NCBI GenBank assembly: GCA_002344895.1
Contig: DDUR01000051.1
Span: forward strand, 1 to 64,000
DNA from: Ignavibacteria bacterium UBA2333
GTDB lineage: Bacteria; Bacteroidota; Ignavibacteria; Kapaibacteriales; Kapaibacteriaceae
DNA: 64,000 nucleotides
Direction of reading: 5' to 3'
Below are positions 33,290 through 41,987 of this stretch, piece after piece (positions within the stretch are counted from its first letter, which is position 1; each line of letters opens with the position of its first letter). The translations under genes and the position numbers were made by a program. The notes beneath the pieces were generated by a model, which was given only the letters and a program-made list of their open reading frames with translations, ran no database searches and was not told the origin of the DNA.

Positions 33290-33964
33290 GTGAACGGAAC
33301 TTTCTCACCATCGCTTGCCGTAGCTGCGAAAGATCTTCGTAGCGAGCTTCGAACACGGTACGGGCTTACAACACTTGCTCTTAGCGTTGTGACAACGGTA
33401 GCACTTGTTGTGTTTGCTGCCGGTGAAGAGCCCCTTTCCAAACCCCTTTCCGCTGCAATTGTGTGGATAGCCATGGTGACCACGGCAATGGCAGGTCTAG
33501 GACGTACCTTCATCAGCGAGGAAGAGCGGGGAACCTCTGTGTTTCTCCGTTTAACGACCCCTTCCCTGTCTGTGTACTTCGGCAAACTTGGCGTTAATCT
33601 TGCTCTCTGTACCCTGGCAAACGTAGCCACAGCTGTTCTGTTCTTCCTGTTTGTTCCGGCGATTGGTGCCGGAAACATGATCTCCTATACGGCTGTCGTA
33701 CTATCCGGAAGTTTGGGCATCTCGGCATCTGCAACGATTATCTCGGCCATTGTGGCCAAGGCTGGAGGCCGTAACGCATTGTTGCCAGTACTCGCTTTCC
33801 CGCTCCTCGTTCCTGTCCTGTTGCCCGGTGTAAACGCCACGATAGCTGCTATGGCAGGGTTTTCGATCGCCGAGATTCTTGGTGACCTTGTTGTTGTAAC
33901 AAGTTATTCAGGCATTCTTATCGTCGTATCTGCTCTTGTCTTTGACGTTCTGTGGGAAGACTGA
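33290..33964 (+). CDS. CcmB-like heme-exporter membrane protein
   Basis: A 224-residue protein with six hydrophobic segments resembling CcmB, the membrane subunit of the CcmAB ABC complex needed for cytochrome c maturation: 'AAKDLRSELRTRYGLTTLALSVVTT', 'GLGRTFISEEERGTSVFLRLTTPSLSVYFGKL', 'PLLVPVLLPGVNAT'. The conserved EEE-type loop is present. GTG start 5 bp after the DUF58 gene. No ccmA, ccmC or other maturation gene lies within the window, so it is split from its usual partners. It overlaps the next gene by 13 bp. Confidence 0.8.
   Translation: MNGTFSPSLAVAAKDLRSELRTRYGLTTLALSVVTTVALVVFAAGEEPLSKPLSAAIVWIAMVTTAMAGLGRTFISEEERGTSVFLRLTTPSLSVYFGKLGVNLALCTLANVATAVLFFLFVPAIGAGNMISYTAVVLSGSLGISASATIISAIVAKAGGRNALLPVLAFPLLVPVLLPGVNATIAAMAGFSIAEILGDLVVVTSYSGILIVVSALVFDVLWED
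33430..33446 (+). repeat. Spaced relative of the GCCCC word (N8)
   Basis: GCCCC-TTTCCAAA-CCCC in the ccmB-like gene. The spacer is longer than the 3-4 nt of the main word and the second block lacks the leading G, so it is listed as a relative only. Confidence 0.25.
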
Positions 33965-34920
33965 ATCTCCATATCGCACTTGTCGCCGTTTTCCTGATTG
34001 TTGCTTCATGCGCATCGTGGAAACGACCGCAGTCGTATCGTGCTGATGCATCATGTGATGTTCACATGCGTGTCGCTCTCATTGGTGATCTCCAGCGTAC
34101 CGGACCCGTTGAGGTCTGGCGTGAACGCAACGATGTCGAACGTGCCCTGCTTCTACGTCAGCTTGCTGCAGATCAACCTGATGCTCTTGTGTTACTTGGT
34201 GACATGGTGTGGTGGGGAGCTTCGGACGAAGAGTGGGACTATTTCGATCGTGTGATGGAGCCAGTACGATCATTACGAATTCCAACTCTTGCCGTTGTTG
34301 GAAACCACGAGTACTACGGAGAGGATGCATCTGCATTTGATCACCTTCGTGCTCGATTTGATGCTCTCAGTGAAGTGACGTGGTATACAAAAGTGTTTGA
34401 TAGTGTTGCATACGTTGTGCTGAATACAAACATCGAGGAGTTAACACAACGTGAATTGTGGCGACAGTACATCTGGTTCCGTACGACGATGAGGACATTG
34501 GACGACGATCCTTCGGTACGGGCCGTTATTGTTTGTGGCCATCATCCACCATTCACGAATAGTGACGTTGTGTCTGACGAAGAGGTACTCCAGCAACACT
34601 TTGTACCAAGCTTCCTTTTTTCAAAAAAGGGAGCTTTCTGGTTCTCCGGCCACGCCCACACGTATGAACGATTTGCCGTTGGCAACAAACAGTTTATTGT
34701 ATCGGGCGGCGGCGGTGGCCCGCGTCAGCAGTCGATTCGCGCCATCCACCGAGATGTCTACGATGGACCTCCGCTGCGACCGTTTCACTATGTCATTGTG
34801 GAACGGCACGGAGCAAGAATTACTGCTAGTATGACGCCACTACGGCGAGGCCCTGTCCTTCCCGATATCGCAACAGTCGATGTTGACGTTGATGATCGTT
34901 CACTGACATCAACAGAGTGA
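33952..34920 (+). CDS. Metallophosphoesterase lipoprotein
   Basis: A 322-residue calcineurin-like phosphoesterase. A lipobox VASC with Cys20 follows the signal peptide. Metal-binding motifs are complete apart from the first, which is GDLQ instead of GDxH: 'LIGDLQRTG', 'LLGDMVWWG', 'VVGNHEYYG', 'VIVCGHHPPF', 'SGHAHTYERF'. This looks like the purple-acid-phosphatase-like branch. It should be a periplasmic or surface phosphatase. GTG start 13 bp before the end of the ccmB-like gene. A second, Tat-exported member lies at 45234-46193. Confidence 0.88.
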   Translation: MGRLNLHIALVAVFLIVASCASWKRPQSYRADASCDVHMRVALIGDLQRTGPVEVWRERNDVERALLLRQLAADQPDALVLLGDMVWWGASDEEWDYFDRVMEPVRSLRIPTLAVVGNHEYYGEDASAFDHLRARFDALSEVTWYTKVFDSVAYVVLNTNIEELTQRELWRQYIWFRTTMRTLDDDPSVRAVIVCGHHPPFTNSDVVSDEEVLQQHFVPSFLFSKKGAFWFSGHAHTYERFAVGNKQFIVSGGGGGPRQQSIRAIHRDVYDGPPLRPFHYVIVERHGARITASMTPLRRGPVLPDIATVDVDVDDRSLTSTE

Positions 34921-34921
34921 C

Positions 34922-35704
34922 ATGAAACAACTACTGGTTATATGGCTGGTCCTATTGCTTAGCGTACGAGTTACTGTTAAGGGGGCAGAAGGGGCAGATA
35001 CCGCTCTGGTAAAACCAGCGACGGAAGACGAACAACACTACATCATGGCAGCAACAGCTGTTGATTGGTGGCGTGGAGGACTAAGTGCCGGAGTTGTTTT
35101 CAGCGTCTTGCCGCAGCCCCTCACAGAGTATCCAATTCCTGCTCCTATGATTGAACTTCGAGGACGATTTGCATTGCCTCTGAACCTGGCAATCTACGGT
35201 CGACTGGGGTCAAACATTGCGACCAATATCGGCCAGATTGGTGCAATGTGGACGCTGAATCTTCCTGTCGTAAGTCTTGGAGGGGGTCTGTCAGGATTTA
35301 TAACCTATGGTAACATTACCTATATCGACGGATTTAACGTTGTTCATGAGCGACTAACGTTCTATCCGATGGCTACGGCGAGCCTTCGACTTGAGAAGGT
35401 GACACTAACGGCGCGAATTGAAGCTGAGGTTCTCTCGTACCGTAGATCGCGGCTTGGAGATGCTGAGGGTGATAATGGAAACGACCGAAAGAATCAGGAC
35501 GTTATTGGTTATACGCGGTATGACCGGCAACTCACAGGTGGCGCAATTACGCTATCAATTGAACAGCCCTTCTGGAAAAACACACACATCCTGCTCGGTG
35601 TGACGTTTGCATACTCACGAACACCGTATCAAGCGTGGTTTCTCTATAACACGTTTGACGACAGACTGTTTTCAACTGAGTTCTTCGCAGGATTTATACT
35701 ATGA
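34922..35704 (+). CDS. Small outer-membrane barrel-like protein
   Basis: A 260-residue exported protein of unknown function. Signal peptide to about residue 21 (MKQLLVIWLVLLLSVRVTVK), then strands with alternating hydrophobic/polar residues ('MIELRGRFALPLNLAIYGRLGSN', 'VSLGGGLSGFITYGNITYI', 'ASLRLEKVTLTARIEAEVLSYRRS', 'HILLGVTFAYSRTPYQAWF') and a Phe-rich end 'FSTEFFAGFIL', consistent with an outer-membrane beta-barrel. It has one GCCCC word just after the signal codons. It is 1 bp after the phosphoesterase stop and overlaps the GDPD gene by 4 bp. Confidence 0.6.
   Translation: MKQLLVIWLVLLLSVRVTVKGAEGADTALVKPATEDEQHYIMAATAVDWWRGGLSAGVVFSVLPQPLTEYPIPAPMIELRGRFALPLNLAIYGRLGSNIATNIGQIGAMWTLNLPVVSLGGGLSGFITYGNITYIDGFNVVHERLTFYPMATASLRLEKVTLTARIEAEVLSYRRSRLGDAEGDNGNDRKNQDVIGYTRYDRQLTGGAITLSIEQPFWKNTHILLGVTFAYSRTPYQAWFLYNTFDDRLFSTEFFAGFIL
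34982..34995 (-). repeat. GCCCC-TTCT-GCCCC word
   Basis: Minus-strand copy near the signal-peptide end of the barrel gene; sense codons give Lys-Gly-Ala-Glu-Gly-Ala. Same spacer as the copy at 22277. Confidence 0.6.
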
Positions 35705-36984
35705 CGAAACAGTTGATCACGATAATGTGCGCTGTTGCTCTCATTGTATCGGCGTGTGTAGCTGATCTCGAACCAGTTTCACTGCCGGTTGTTGATTATA
35801 CATCTGAGTTACGTGGTATGCTGTCATTTGATAGCACGGCACGCCGTCTCCTGTCAGGTGTTTATAAACGCAATGAGGGTACCACTCGATTTGGTGATCG
35901 TATCGCCGTTGCATACGATGGCCAGGTAGTAACAATGTATACTGTTCGTGGTGTTGCCTTCTTCACACTACGTGGTGGAATTGCAAATGACAGTGTAAAA
36001 CTCGTCGGTGTCTGGCGTGGTGTACAGGGATCTGAAACCGGAATTGCACGCCTGAGCATTCGACCCTCCGAAGGGGGACGTGAGATCGCTGAGGGTAAAG
36101 GGAACGGATTGGGCCTTATCCTTCGTGGTGAGATTACGACGTCATCTGGCAGCAGGGAGTCCTACGTAATTGAGAAGGTTGACGCAACAAATCTTCGACA
36201 GCTTGATTTTGAGATAATCGCACATCGCGGCGGTGGCAGAAACAGTGAACGGCTTGGTGTGAGTGAGAATAGCATTCCGATGGTGTTACTTGCTGGACGA
36301 TTAGGAGCGACAGCTGTTGAAGTGGATATTCAACGGACACGTGACGGAGAGCCCATCATCTTTCATGACCCAACGTTTACAGCACGTACCGTACCGAGTC
36401 CATATGTTATCGGTGATGTTGACAACTATACACTTCGGCAGCTAAAGGCCGTTGCAAGATTGGTGAATGGAGAGACCATTCCAACACTGGATGAGATGCT
36501 CGACGTCATCATTGACTCTACCGAGCTTCGTCTCGTTTGGCTCGACGTTAAAGCTCCGTCCGTTATGGATGCCATACTTACGTCACATGCACGTGCTGTT
36601 GAACGAGCTCGACAACGCGGTCGTGACGTTGATATTCTTATTGGCATACCGGATGATGCAACATTCTCAGCCGTAAGGAACAGTCGTCTGTTTGGATCGC
36701 TGGAAATTGATCCCAAGACGGGTACATTACCAATACTTTGTGAGTTAGGTGTTGACCGTGTGCGTGATGTGAATGCGCGTGTTTGGGCACCACGGTTTAC
36801 GGCTGGACTGCAATCAACTCTTGTTGCTGAAATGAAGAAAGAGAAGCGTCGTTGTTTTGTATGGACAGTAGACGACCAAAACTTCATTAGTGACTTTGTG
36901 AGTAATGGCGAGTTTGACGGAATACTCACGAACTATCCAACGCTCCTTGCGGCTATGTTTTACACATCACCGAAGGGTCGTTAA
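35701..36984 (+). CDS. Glycerophosphodiester phosphodiesterase (GDPD) lipoprotein
   Basis: A 427-residue lipoprotein (lipobox VSAC, Cys19). An N-terminal beta domain of about 150 residues precedes a GDPD TIM barrel: 'EIIAHRGGGRNSERLGVSENSIP' with catalytic His/Arg/Glu, 'ATAVEVDIQRTRDGEPIIFHDPTF' with a further metal site and the second catalytic His, and later 'WLDVKAP'. It should hydrolyse glycerophosphodiesters from phospholipid breakdown to glycerol 3-phosphate and an alcohol (EC 3.1.4.46) at the outer membrane or periplasm. It is in the same run as two barrel-like genes. Confidence 0.88.
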   Translation: MTKQLITIMCAVALIVSACVADLEPVSLPVVDYTSELRGMLSFDSTARRLLSGVYKRNEGTTRFGDRIAVAYDGQVVTMYTVRGVAFFTLRGGIANDSVKLVGVWRGVQGSETGIARLSIRPSEGGREIAEGKGNGLGLILRGEITTSSGSRESYVIEKVDATNLRQLDFEIIAHRGGGRNSERLGVSENSIPMVLLAGRLGATAVEVDIQRTRDGEPIIFHDPTFTARTVPSPYVIGDVDNYTLRQLKAVARLVNGETIPTLDEMLDVIIDSTELRLVWLDVKAPSVMDAILTSHARAVERARQRGRDVDILIGIPDDATFSAVRNSRLFGSLEIDPKTGTLPILCELGVDRVRDVNARVWAPRFTAGLQSTLVAEMKKEKRRCFVWTVDDQNFISDFVSNGEFDGILTNYPTLLAAMFYTSPKGR

Positions 36985-36988
36985 CGTG

Positions 36989-37642
36989 ATGACTCAATCG
37001 ATTATGGTGGTGACAACAACTGTTTTCTTCATGTTGATACAATGTGTAGATGCATACTGTCAACAATCAGACTCATCCAAGATCGCACCGCAGCTCGAGC
37101 CAATTTCTGATAGTGTGACAGCACGATATCAGTTTGAATTCACCGTTGTGGGGACGATAGGTGTTACGAGGTACGAAGACAATCCGACACGATTCAGTTC
37201 AACGAATCGATTCCGAGGTTTTGCTGGTTTGTTGCGCGCGATGTGGCACCCCGATCATCTGTTGAGTATAGGCGTAACAAGTGGATATATACTTCTGAGT
37301 GAGGAAACATTTGCTTCGGGTACTGCTGGACTACTTGAATCTGAATCCGAAGTTCAGCTCACGGCATTCCCGATTCTCTTGTCGTTTGCCATGCAGCCAG
37401 GAAATCTCCAGATAGGTGCAGGCGTAGGTGCCTATATGCTAACGTCGGCAACGCGTATTGCCGGTGAAGAAAAGTTTACAAGTTCCGACTTTGAACTCGG
37501 TGTTCACGCGTGGGCTGGTTATGACTTCGATGTCTTCTCAGGATTCAGTGTAGGGCCTGAAGTTTCTCTGCATGTCCTTAGTAATCGCGGCATAGGTGCC
37601 TTTCATGCCGGAGTTCGTGTGCAGTACGACCTGTTGTACTAA
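36989..37642 (+). CDS. Outer-membrane barrel-like protein
   Basis: A 217-residue exported protein of unknown function. Signal peptide MTQSIMVVTTTVFFMLIQCVDAYCQ, then beta strands ('ARYQFEFTVVGTIGVTRYE', 'GFAGLLRAMWHPDHLLSIGVTSGYILL', 'GNLQIGAGVGAYMLTSA', 'DFELGVHAWAGYDFDVFSGFSVGPEVSLHVL') ending 'GVRVQYDLLY', a typical barrel C-terminus. The start is either ATG 36989 or GTG 36986, both just after the GDPD stop. It resembles the 34922 barrel in architecture but not visibly in sequence. Confidence 0.6.
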   Translation: MTQSIMVVTTTVFFMLIQCVDAYCQQSDSSKIAPQLEPISDSVTARYQFEFTVVGTIGVTRYEDNPTRFSSTNRFRGFAGLLRAMWHPDHLLSIGVTSGYILLSEETFASGTAGLLESESEVQLTAFPILLSFAMQPGNLQIGAGVGAYMLTSATRIAGEEKFTSSDFELGVHAWAGYDFDVFSGFSVGPEVSLHVLSNRGIGAFHAGVRVQYDLLY

Positions 37643-37677
37643 AGCTCAGCTATGCTTTGCGGTGTGTTCGTAGTCGC

Positions 37678-39171
37678 TCAGGGGGTATTGACTGTGCGAG
37701 CTGCGATTTGACGGGCCGCGATTGCTCCTGAACTCATCACACCAGGGAGACCAGCTCCTGGATGTGTGCCGGCCCCAACAAAGTAAAGGTTCCGAATATC
37801 CTCACTCTCGTTATGTGGCCGCCACCATGCACTTTGGAACAATGTTGGTTCAACACTAAACGCACTTCCAAGATGTGACGCAAGTGTTGTATCAAAATGT
37901 ACAGGATCGATGTGGTGTTCCGTCACAATGTGTTGTCGGAGATTTGGCATATATCTCTCTTCGAGATAGTCGAAGATGGCATCGCGATATCGTGGTGCTT
38001 CAACGGACCAGTCGGTGCCACTGCCAAGATGCGGAACAGGTGAGAGAACATACCACGCATCACAACCGTCTGGAGCAAGGCTAGGATCTGTAGCAGTTGG
38101 ACGATGGAGATAGAGGGAAAAGTCCTTTGCGAGAACCTTCTTCGTAAAGATATCTTCAACGAGTCCCTCATATCGTGGGCCCATAAGAATTTCGTGATGG
38201 GCAAGATTGTCGTACCGACGATTTGTGCCGAAGTAGATCACAAAGAGCGACATACTGTACGTCAGCTTCTCAAGATGCGTATTCGTGTTCTTACGGCGAT
38301 ATTGTTTGGGAACAAGTGACATGTAGGTGCGTGCAACATCACCGTTCGAGATAACAATATCGGCGCGAATCTCTGTACCATCTGCAAGCCGTATGCCCCT
38401 TGCCGCAGGCATGCCCCCTGACGTATCATCAATGAGGATTTCCTGTACATCAGCATTGAGCCGGATGGTACCCCCGATATCGGTAAAGAGTTTTACCAGA
38501 GCACGAACAAGAGCACCCGTTCCACCCATGGCAAACCACACGCCCCACTCCTGTTCAAGTTTGTGAATGAGTGCATAGATACTCGTTGTTCGGAATGGAT
38601 TACCCCCAACAAGTAAGGGATGGAAGCTGAAAACTTGCCGAAGTCTATCATCCTTAATGTGTCGGTTGACGAACTTGGCCACACTGTCTTGCGACCGAAG
38701 GCGGATAAGGTCTGGCAGGACACGTACCATGTCCGTTAGCTTAGAGAATGGCCGATCAATAAGATTAAATCCTGCCGTAAAGATGTCGGCAGTCTTCTCG
38801 AAGAAGCGCTCGTAACCACGCACGTCGGCAGGATTAAATCGACGAATCTCCTCGATTACCTCCTCGCGTTTGCCCGTGTATCGGAACACGGAGCCATCTT
38901 CAAAACGAACGTTGTAGAACGGATCAATTGGGACAATTGATACGTAGTCCTCCGTATGCTTACCGCAAAGCGTAAACAGATCGTGAATTAACCACGGTGC
39001 CGTAATAATGGTCGGTCCACCATCAAATGTGAAGCCATCTTGTTCATAAACATAGGCACGGCCACCGGGCTTGTCCCGACGTTCCACAATCTCCACGTCA
39101 TACCCTTTCGCCTGCAGGCGAATGGCTGCCGTGAGTCCACCAAAACCGCTTCCAATAACAACGACCTTCAC
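37678..39171 (-). CDS. crtI: Phytoene desaturase-type FAD oxidoreductase (CrtI family)
   Basis: A 497-residue CrtI-type flavoprotein for carotenoid biosynthesis. The FAD Rossmann motif is 'VVVIGSGFGGLTAAIRL', then 'VEIVERRDKPGGRAYVYEQDGFTFDGGPTII', and the C-terminal signature 'NLYFVGAGTHPGAGLPGVMSSGAIAA'. Phytoene to lycopene desaturation is the usual reaction, although related family members act on other carotenoids. The protein is membrane-associated in the cytoplasm. No phytoene synthase gene is nearby. A TAnnTTTG box and an inverted-repeat cluster lie upstream in the divergent 250-bp region. Confidence 0.9.
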   Translation of the reverse strand: MKVVVIGSGFGGLTAAIRLQAKGYDVEIVERRDKPGGRAYVYEQDGFTFDGGPTIITAPWLIHDLFTLCGKHTEDYVSIVPIDPFYNVRFEDGSVFRYTGKREEVIEEIRRFNPADVRGYERFFEKTADIFTAGFNLIDRPFSKLTDMVRVLPDLIRLRSQDSVAKFVNRHIKDDRLRQVFSFHPLLVGGNPFRTTSIYALIHKLEQEWGVWFAMGGTGALVRALVKLFTDIGGTIRLNADVQEILIDDTSGGMPAARGIRLADGTEIRADIVISNGDVARTYMSLVPKQYRRKNTNTHLEKLTYSMSLFVIYFGTNRRYDNLAHHEILMGPRYEGLVEDIFTKKVLAKDFSLYLHRPTATDPSLAPDGCDAWYVLSPVPHLGSGTDWSVEAPRYRDAIFDYLEERYMPNLRQHIVTEHHIDPVHFDTTLASHLGSAFSVEPTLFQSAWWRPHNESEDIRNLYFVGAGTHPGAGLPGVMSSGAIAARQIAARTVNTP

Positions 39172-39199
39172 AGAGACCTCAGAAAGTGCAGTAGGCGGG

Positions 39200-39207
39200 C
39201 AAACATA
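39200..39207 (-). promoter_or_regulatory. Candidate -7 box of crtI (TATGTTTG)
   Basis: On the minus strand TATGTTTG matches TAnnTTTG exactly and lies about 29 bp upstream of the crtI ATG. No TTG is found 19 bp further upstream, so a -33 element is weak or absent. Confidence 0.45.
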
Positions 39208-39247
39208 CGTTGTGTGTCCTGCGTTCCTTTATAGGGCGACCATTATA

Positions 39248-39297
39248 CCCGGTGAGTTAGACACTCACCATTCGTAGTTCACTCGTAATTCACCGGG
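39248..39297. promoter_or_regulatory. Nested inverted-repeat operator candidate
   Basis: GGTGAGT (39251-39257) and ACTCACC (39263-39269) form a perfect 7-bp inverted repeat with a 5-nt spacer. CCCGGTGA (39248-39255) and TCACCGGG (39290-39297) form a second, outer 8-bp pair. A further TTCACT lies between. The cluster is 41 to 90 bp upstream of the candidate crtI -7 box and looks like a multi-site regulator target. Confidence 0.45.
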
Positions 39298-39422
39298 AAA
39301 CCACTTTGCCCGCTGAATATGTGGTCAGAATTGATGTTTCTAGCATGATGTTTTTACCATGAACTCAGCATGAATAACAATTCACTTGATGTTGCGCATA
39401 TCGTGCCGGAGATTGCTCTTGT

Positions 39423-40658
39423 ATGGCGACACTTCCCTATATCCTTCGTGGAGCAGTTCAACGTCCGCTGAGCCGTTTACGTCGGCAAACAGCTACCGTT
39501 GATGTTGCACCACCATCACGAGAGGGAAGGTTGTACGCACTTGACCTTGCGCGATTTATCGCCATGGTCTTTATGATGCAAGGCCACGTCCTTGATGCGA
39601 TTGTACAGCGTGGTTCACTTGACATTGATGTGTTTCCGTGGAACGTCTGGCACATCGTACGTGGACTTACGGCACCAATCTTTCTTGTTGTAAGTGGAGC
39701 TGTTCATGCATTTGCCAACAAGCGCGGTCAAGACGGTCTAATCCTCGATACGGTTATCGAAAAACGGATTCGATGGGCCATAACGCTGATCGGTCTTGGA
39801 TACTTGATGGTGTTTCCGGCAAATCGTGTTTGGGACCTACCTTTTGTTTCGTCGGCATCGTGGACAGCTGCCCTGGCGGTGAATATCCTTCAGCTAACTG
39901 GTGTGACTATTCTTCTGTTCGTACTTGTTATGCGAACATCGAAGAACATTGCTGATATGGGGCGAAGGGGGCTCTTCACGGCCTTAGGAATTCTTGTACT
40001 TACACCTATCATGCGTTTGGGATTGGTTGAGCCACTTGTACCCTCGTGGTTTGTACCATACCTACATGAAGGAACCGGCTCACTGTTTCCGATCTTTCCA
40101 TTTGCATCATATCTCTTTTTTGGTGTAGCACTTGGTGCATACCTGCATGCAGTCCCTGCAGAAACACGTCATCATCATATTCGCCGTTACCTGTGGCGGG
40201 GTGGAGCTGTTCTTGCGGGTGCAGCGTTGGTTGCCCATGGAATTGGATTGCTGATAGGATACTCTGCGTCACAGCTCGACAACATTGGAAGTGTTATCCT
40301 GGTCTTTCGCCGACTAGGAATTGTTCTCATGTTATTTTCTGCGTCGGCAGCACTTATCGATCGTGTGCCTTCCCTACGTCATTGGGGGGCACTGTTTGGC
40401 AAAAAGTCATTACACATTTACGTGATCCATCTTGTTCTGCTCTATGGCACACCTTGGTACGATGGTATCGGACGTACACACTTCCGGAGCTACGACCTTC
40501 CAACAGGCCTACTCATCGTTGTTGCCATCATGGTCGTTACGTTGGCAGCTGCGTGGGGAATTGACGTTTATGAACGTACGACGGCATTCTCGGCCCAGAC
40601 AAAGCGCAGAATTTCGGCTGCATTAGTGACCGTTCTCGTTGCACTTCTTGTTGTGTGA
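39423..40658 (+). CDS. Heparan-alpha-glucosaminide acetyltransferase-like membrane protein (DUF1624)
   Basis: A 411-residue protein with about ten hydrophobic segments. 'LYALDLARFIAMVFMMQGH' at about residues 37-55 is the N-terminal mark of the DUF1624/HGSNAT family, with the His of the active site. 'WHIVRGLTAPIFLVVSGAVHAFANKR' and 'HWGALFGKKSLHIYVIHLVLLYGTPW' are also typical. These enzymes acetylate amino sugars across the membrane. It is divergent from crtI, and its substrate in this organism is unknown. Confidence 0.7.
   Translation: MATLPYILRGAVQRPLSRLRRQTATVDVAPPSREGRLYALDLARFIAMVFMMQGHVLDAIVQRGSLDIDVFPWNVWHIVRGLTAPIFLVVSGAVHAFANKRGQDGLILDTVIEKRIRWAITLIGLGYLMVFPANRVWDLPFVSSASWTAALAVNILQLTGVTILLFVLVMRTSKNIADMGRRGLFTALGILVLTPIMRLGLVEPLVPSWFVPYLHEGTGSLFPIFPFASYLFFGVALGAYLHAVPAETRHHHIRRYLWRGGAVLAGAALVAHGIGLLIGYSASQLDNIGSVILVFRRLGIVLMLFSASAALIDRVPSLRHWGALFGKKSLHIYVIHLVLLYGTPWYDGIGRTHFRSYDLPTGLLIVVAIMVVTLAAAWGIDVYERTTAFSAQTKRRISAALVTVLVALLVV
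39959..39972 (-). repeat. GCCCC-CTTC-GCCCC word
   Basis: Minus-strand copy inside the DUF1624 gene; sense codons give Met-Gly-Arg-Arg-Gly-Leu in a cytoplasmic loop. Confidence 0.6.
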
Positions 40659-40799
40659 TAAATTAACGAACGGTCCGACGTAAATTATTATTTCACAGTC
40701 AGGAATGTAAGTTGTTGTAAATATTGGACTTACAAAGTCTATGCAGAGTTATTATTTTAGATTGGATAAGTTAGTCCCTCACAGTAGGCAATCCTTTGC
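40659..40799. other. AT-rich gap upstream of the Fic gene
   Basis: Notably AT-rich stretch of 141 bp, with GTAAGT (40708-40713) and ACTTAC (40728-40733) as a short inverted pair. It looks like a promoter region for the Fic gene, but no exact TAnnTTTG box is present. Confidence 0.35.
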
Positions 40800-41960
40800 A
40801 TGATACGAATGCCACGCATACCGCACCCTAAGTTTGACTCGCCAATCGTCGAGCATGTTGTTGTGTTAAGTGAACTCAGATCAGCCGTACTTACGGGATC
40901 TGTTCTTCCGGAGCACTTCTTTCAGCTGAAGCGCATCTTTCAGTTCCTTGAAAGTCTACAGTCGGCTCGAATCGAAGGAAATCGTACAACGATTGAAGAG
41001 TTTGTTGAGGAGCAAATCAATGGTGATACGGGACAAAGTGAGTCGATACGAGAGATTCAGAATCTTGAAGATGCTGTTATCTACCTTGAAGAGGCATTCA
41101 AGAGGGCACCAACACGAGAGATTGACCACAGCCTGATTTGTGAGCTCCATAGGATTACCGTAAAGAACCTTCGAGATCCGCGGTCTGGAGGTGAAGGTGA
41201 CGACACTCCTGGAAGGTATCGTTCGAAGTCCGTCAAGATTGTTGGAGCGGATCACAAGCCCCCTCCTCCGTGGGATGTTGAGGCCGAGATGAATGAGTTA
41301 GTGTTGTTTATTAATCAGCAAATTCCGTTACAAATGGAGCTTCTCCGGATAGCAATAGCGCATCATCATTTGACGTACATACATCCGTTTACGAATGGGA
41401 ATGGAAGAGTAGCACGACTCCTCACCTATGGAATGCTAATTAAAGCAGGATATCGTGTTGACGTTGGTCGAATCCTCAATCCAACGGCGGTGTTCGTACA
41501 TGACCGTAAGGCATACATGAATGCGCTGCAGCATGCCGATGAAGGGTCTGACACGAATCTTCTCGACTTCTGTGAGTATGTACTTGGGGGTTTACGATTA
41601 GTGTTTGAAAAGGTTCACCAATTGACAAATGCAGGATATGTAGAAACACAAATCATGTTGCCGTCATTTGATCTCGCAGTTCAACGAGCGATTCTTAGTC
41701 CCATGGAGCGACGTGTGGTGGAAGATTTGTGGAGAAATCAAATCTGTGAGTCCAAACACTTTTCACGATGGTATCCACAAAAGAAAGGAGCTTCGCTATC
41801 TCAAGAGATCGCACACTGGAAACGCCGCAAACTTATTCGTCCATATCCCACAAACTCATCACGAAAGTACATCGTAGAGCTTGAACATGGTCCACTGTTG
41901 CGGTGTATAATCCATGTACTTCATCAACAGGGTTTCTTACCCTTCGCACCAGATGCCTAG
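40800..41960 (+). CDS. Fic-domain adenylyltransferase with N-terminal inhibitory helix
   Basis: A 386-residue Fic protein, which AMPylates (or otherwise nucleotidylates) target hydroxyls. The catalytic motif is HPFTNGNGR with His195. An inhibitory (S/T)xxxE(G/N) motif is seen upstream as SARIEGN (Ser55 ... Glu59-Gly60), so it is class II: auto-inhibited by its own N-terminal helix. Residues 40-70 'FFQLKRIFQFLESLQSARIEGNRTT' are typical. A C-terminal winged-helix domain follows ('LSPMERRVVEDLWRN'), as in many stand-alone Fic proteins. No toxin-antitoxin partner gene is adjacent. Confidence 0.92.
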   Translation: MIRMPRIPHPKFDSPIVEHVVVLSELRSAVLTGSVLPEHFFQLKRIFQFLESLQSARIEGNRTTIEEFVEEQINGDTGQSESIREIQNLEDAVIYLEEAFKRAPTREIDHSLICELHRITVKNLRDPRSGGEGDDTPGRYRSKSVKIVGADHKPPPPWDVEAEMNELVLFINQQIPLQMELLRIAIAHHHLTYIHPFTNGNGRVARLLTYGMLIKAGYRVDVGRILNPTAVFVHDRKAYMNALQHADEGSDTNLLDFCEYVLGGLRLVFEKVHQLTNAGYVETQIMLPSFDLAVQRAILSPMERRVVEDLWRNQICESKHFSRWYPQKKGASLSQEIAHWKRRKLIRPYPTNSSRKYIVELEHGPLLRCIIHVLHQQGFLPFAPDA

Positions 41961-41987
41961 TAGCCTTCCGCGCGATGTAACCACAGT

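Larger units (their letters stand above)
39172..39422. other. Divergent intergenic region, crtI / acetyltransferase-like gene
   Basis: The largest gap in the window (about 250 bp). It holds the candidate crtI -7 box, the nested inverted repeats at 39248-39297, and an AT-rich stretch toward the plus-strand gene. No RNA gene or ORF of substance was seen. Confidence 0.6.

Noticed and set aside
39248..39297. Inverted repeats as a CarH or CRP site
   Set aside because: Half-sites do not match the operators I know for those regulators, so only an unnamed operator is claimed.
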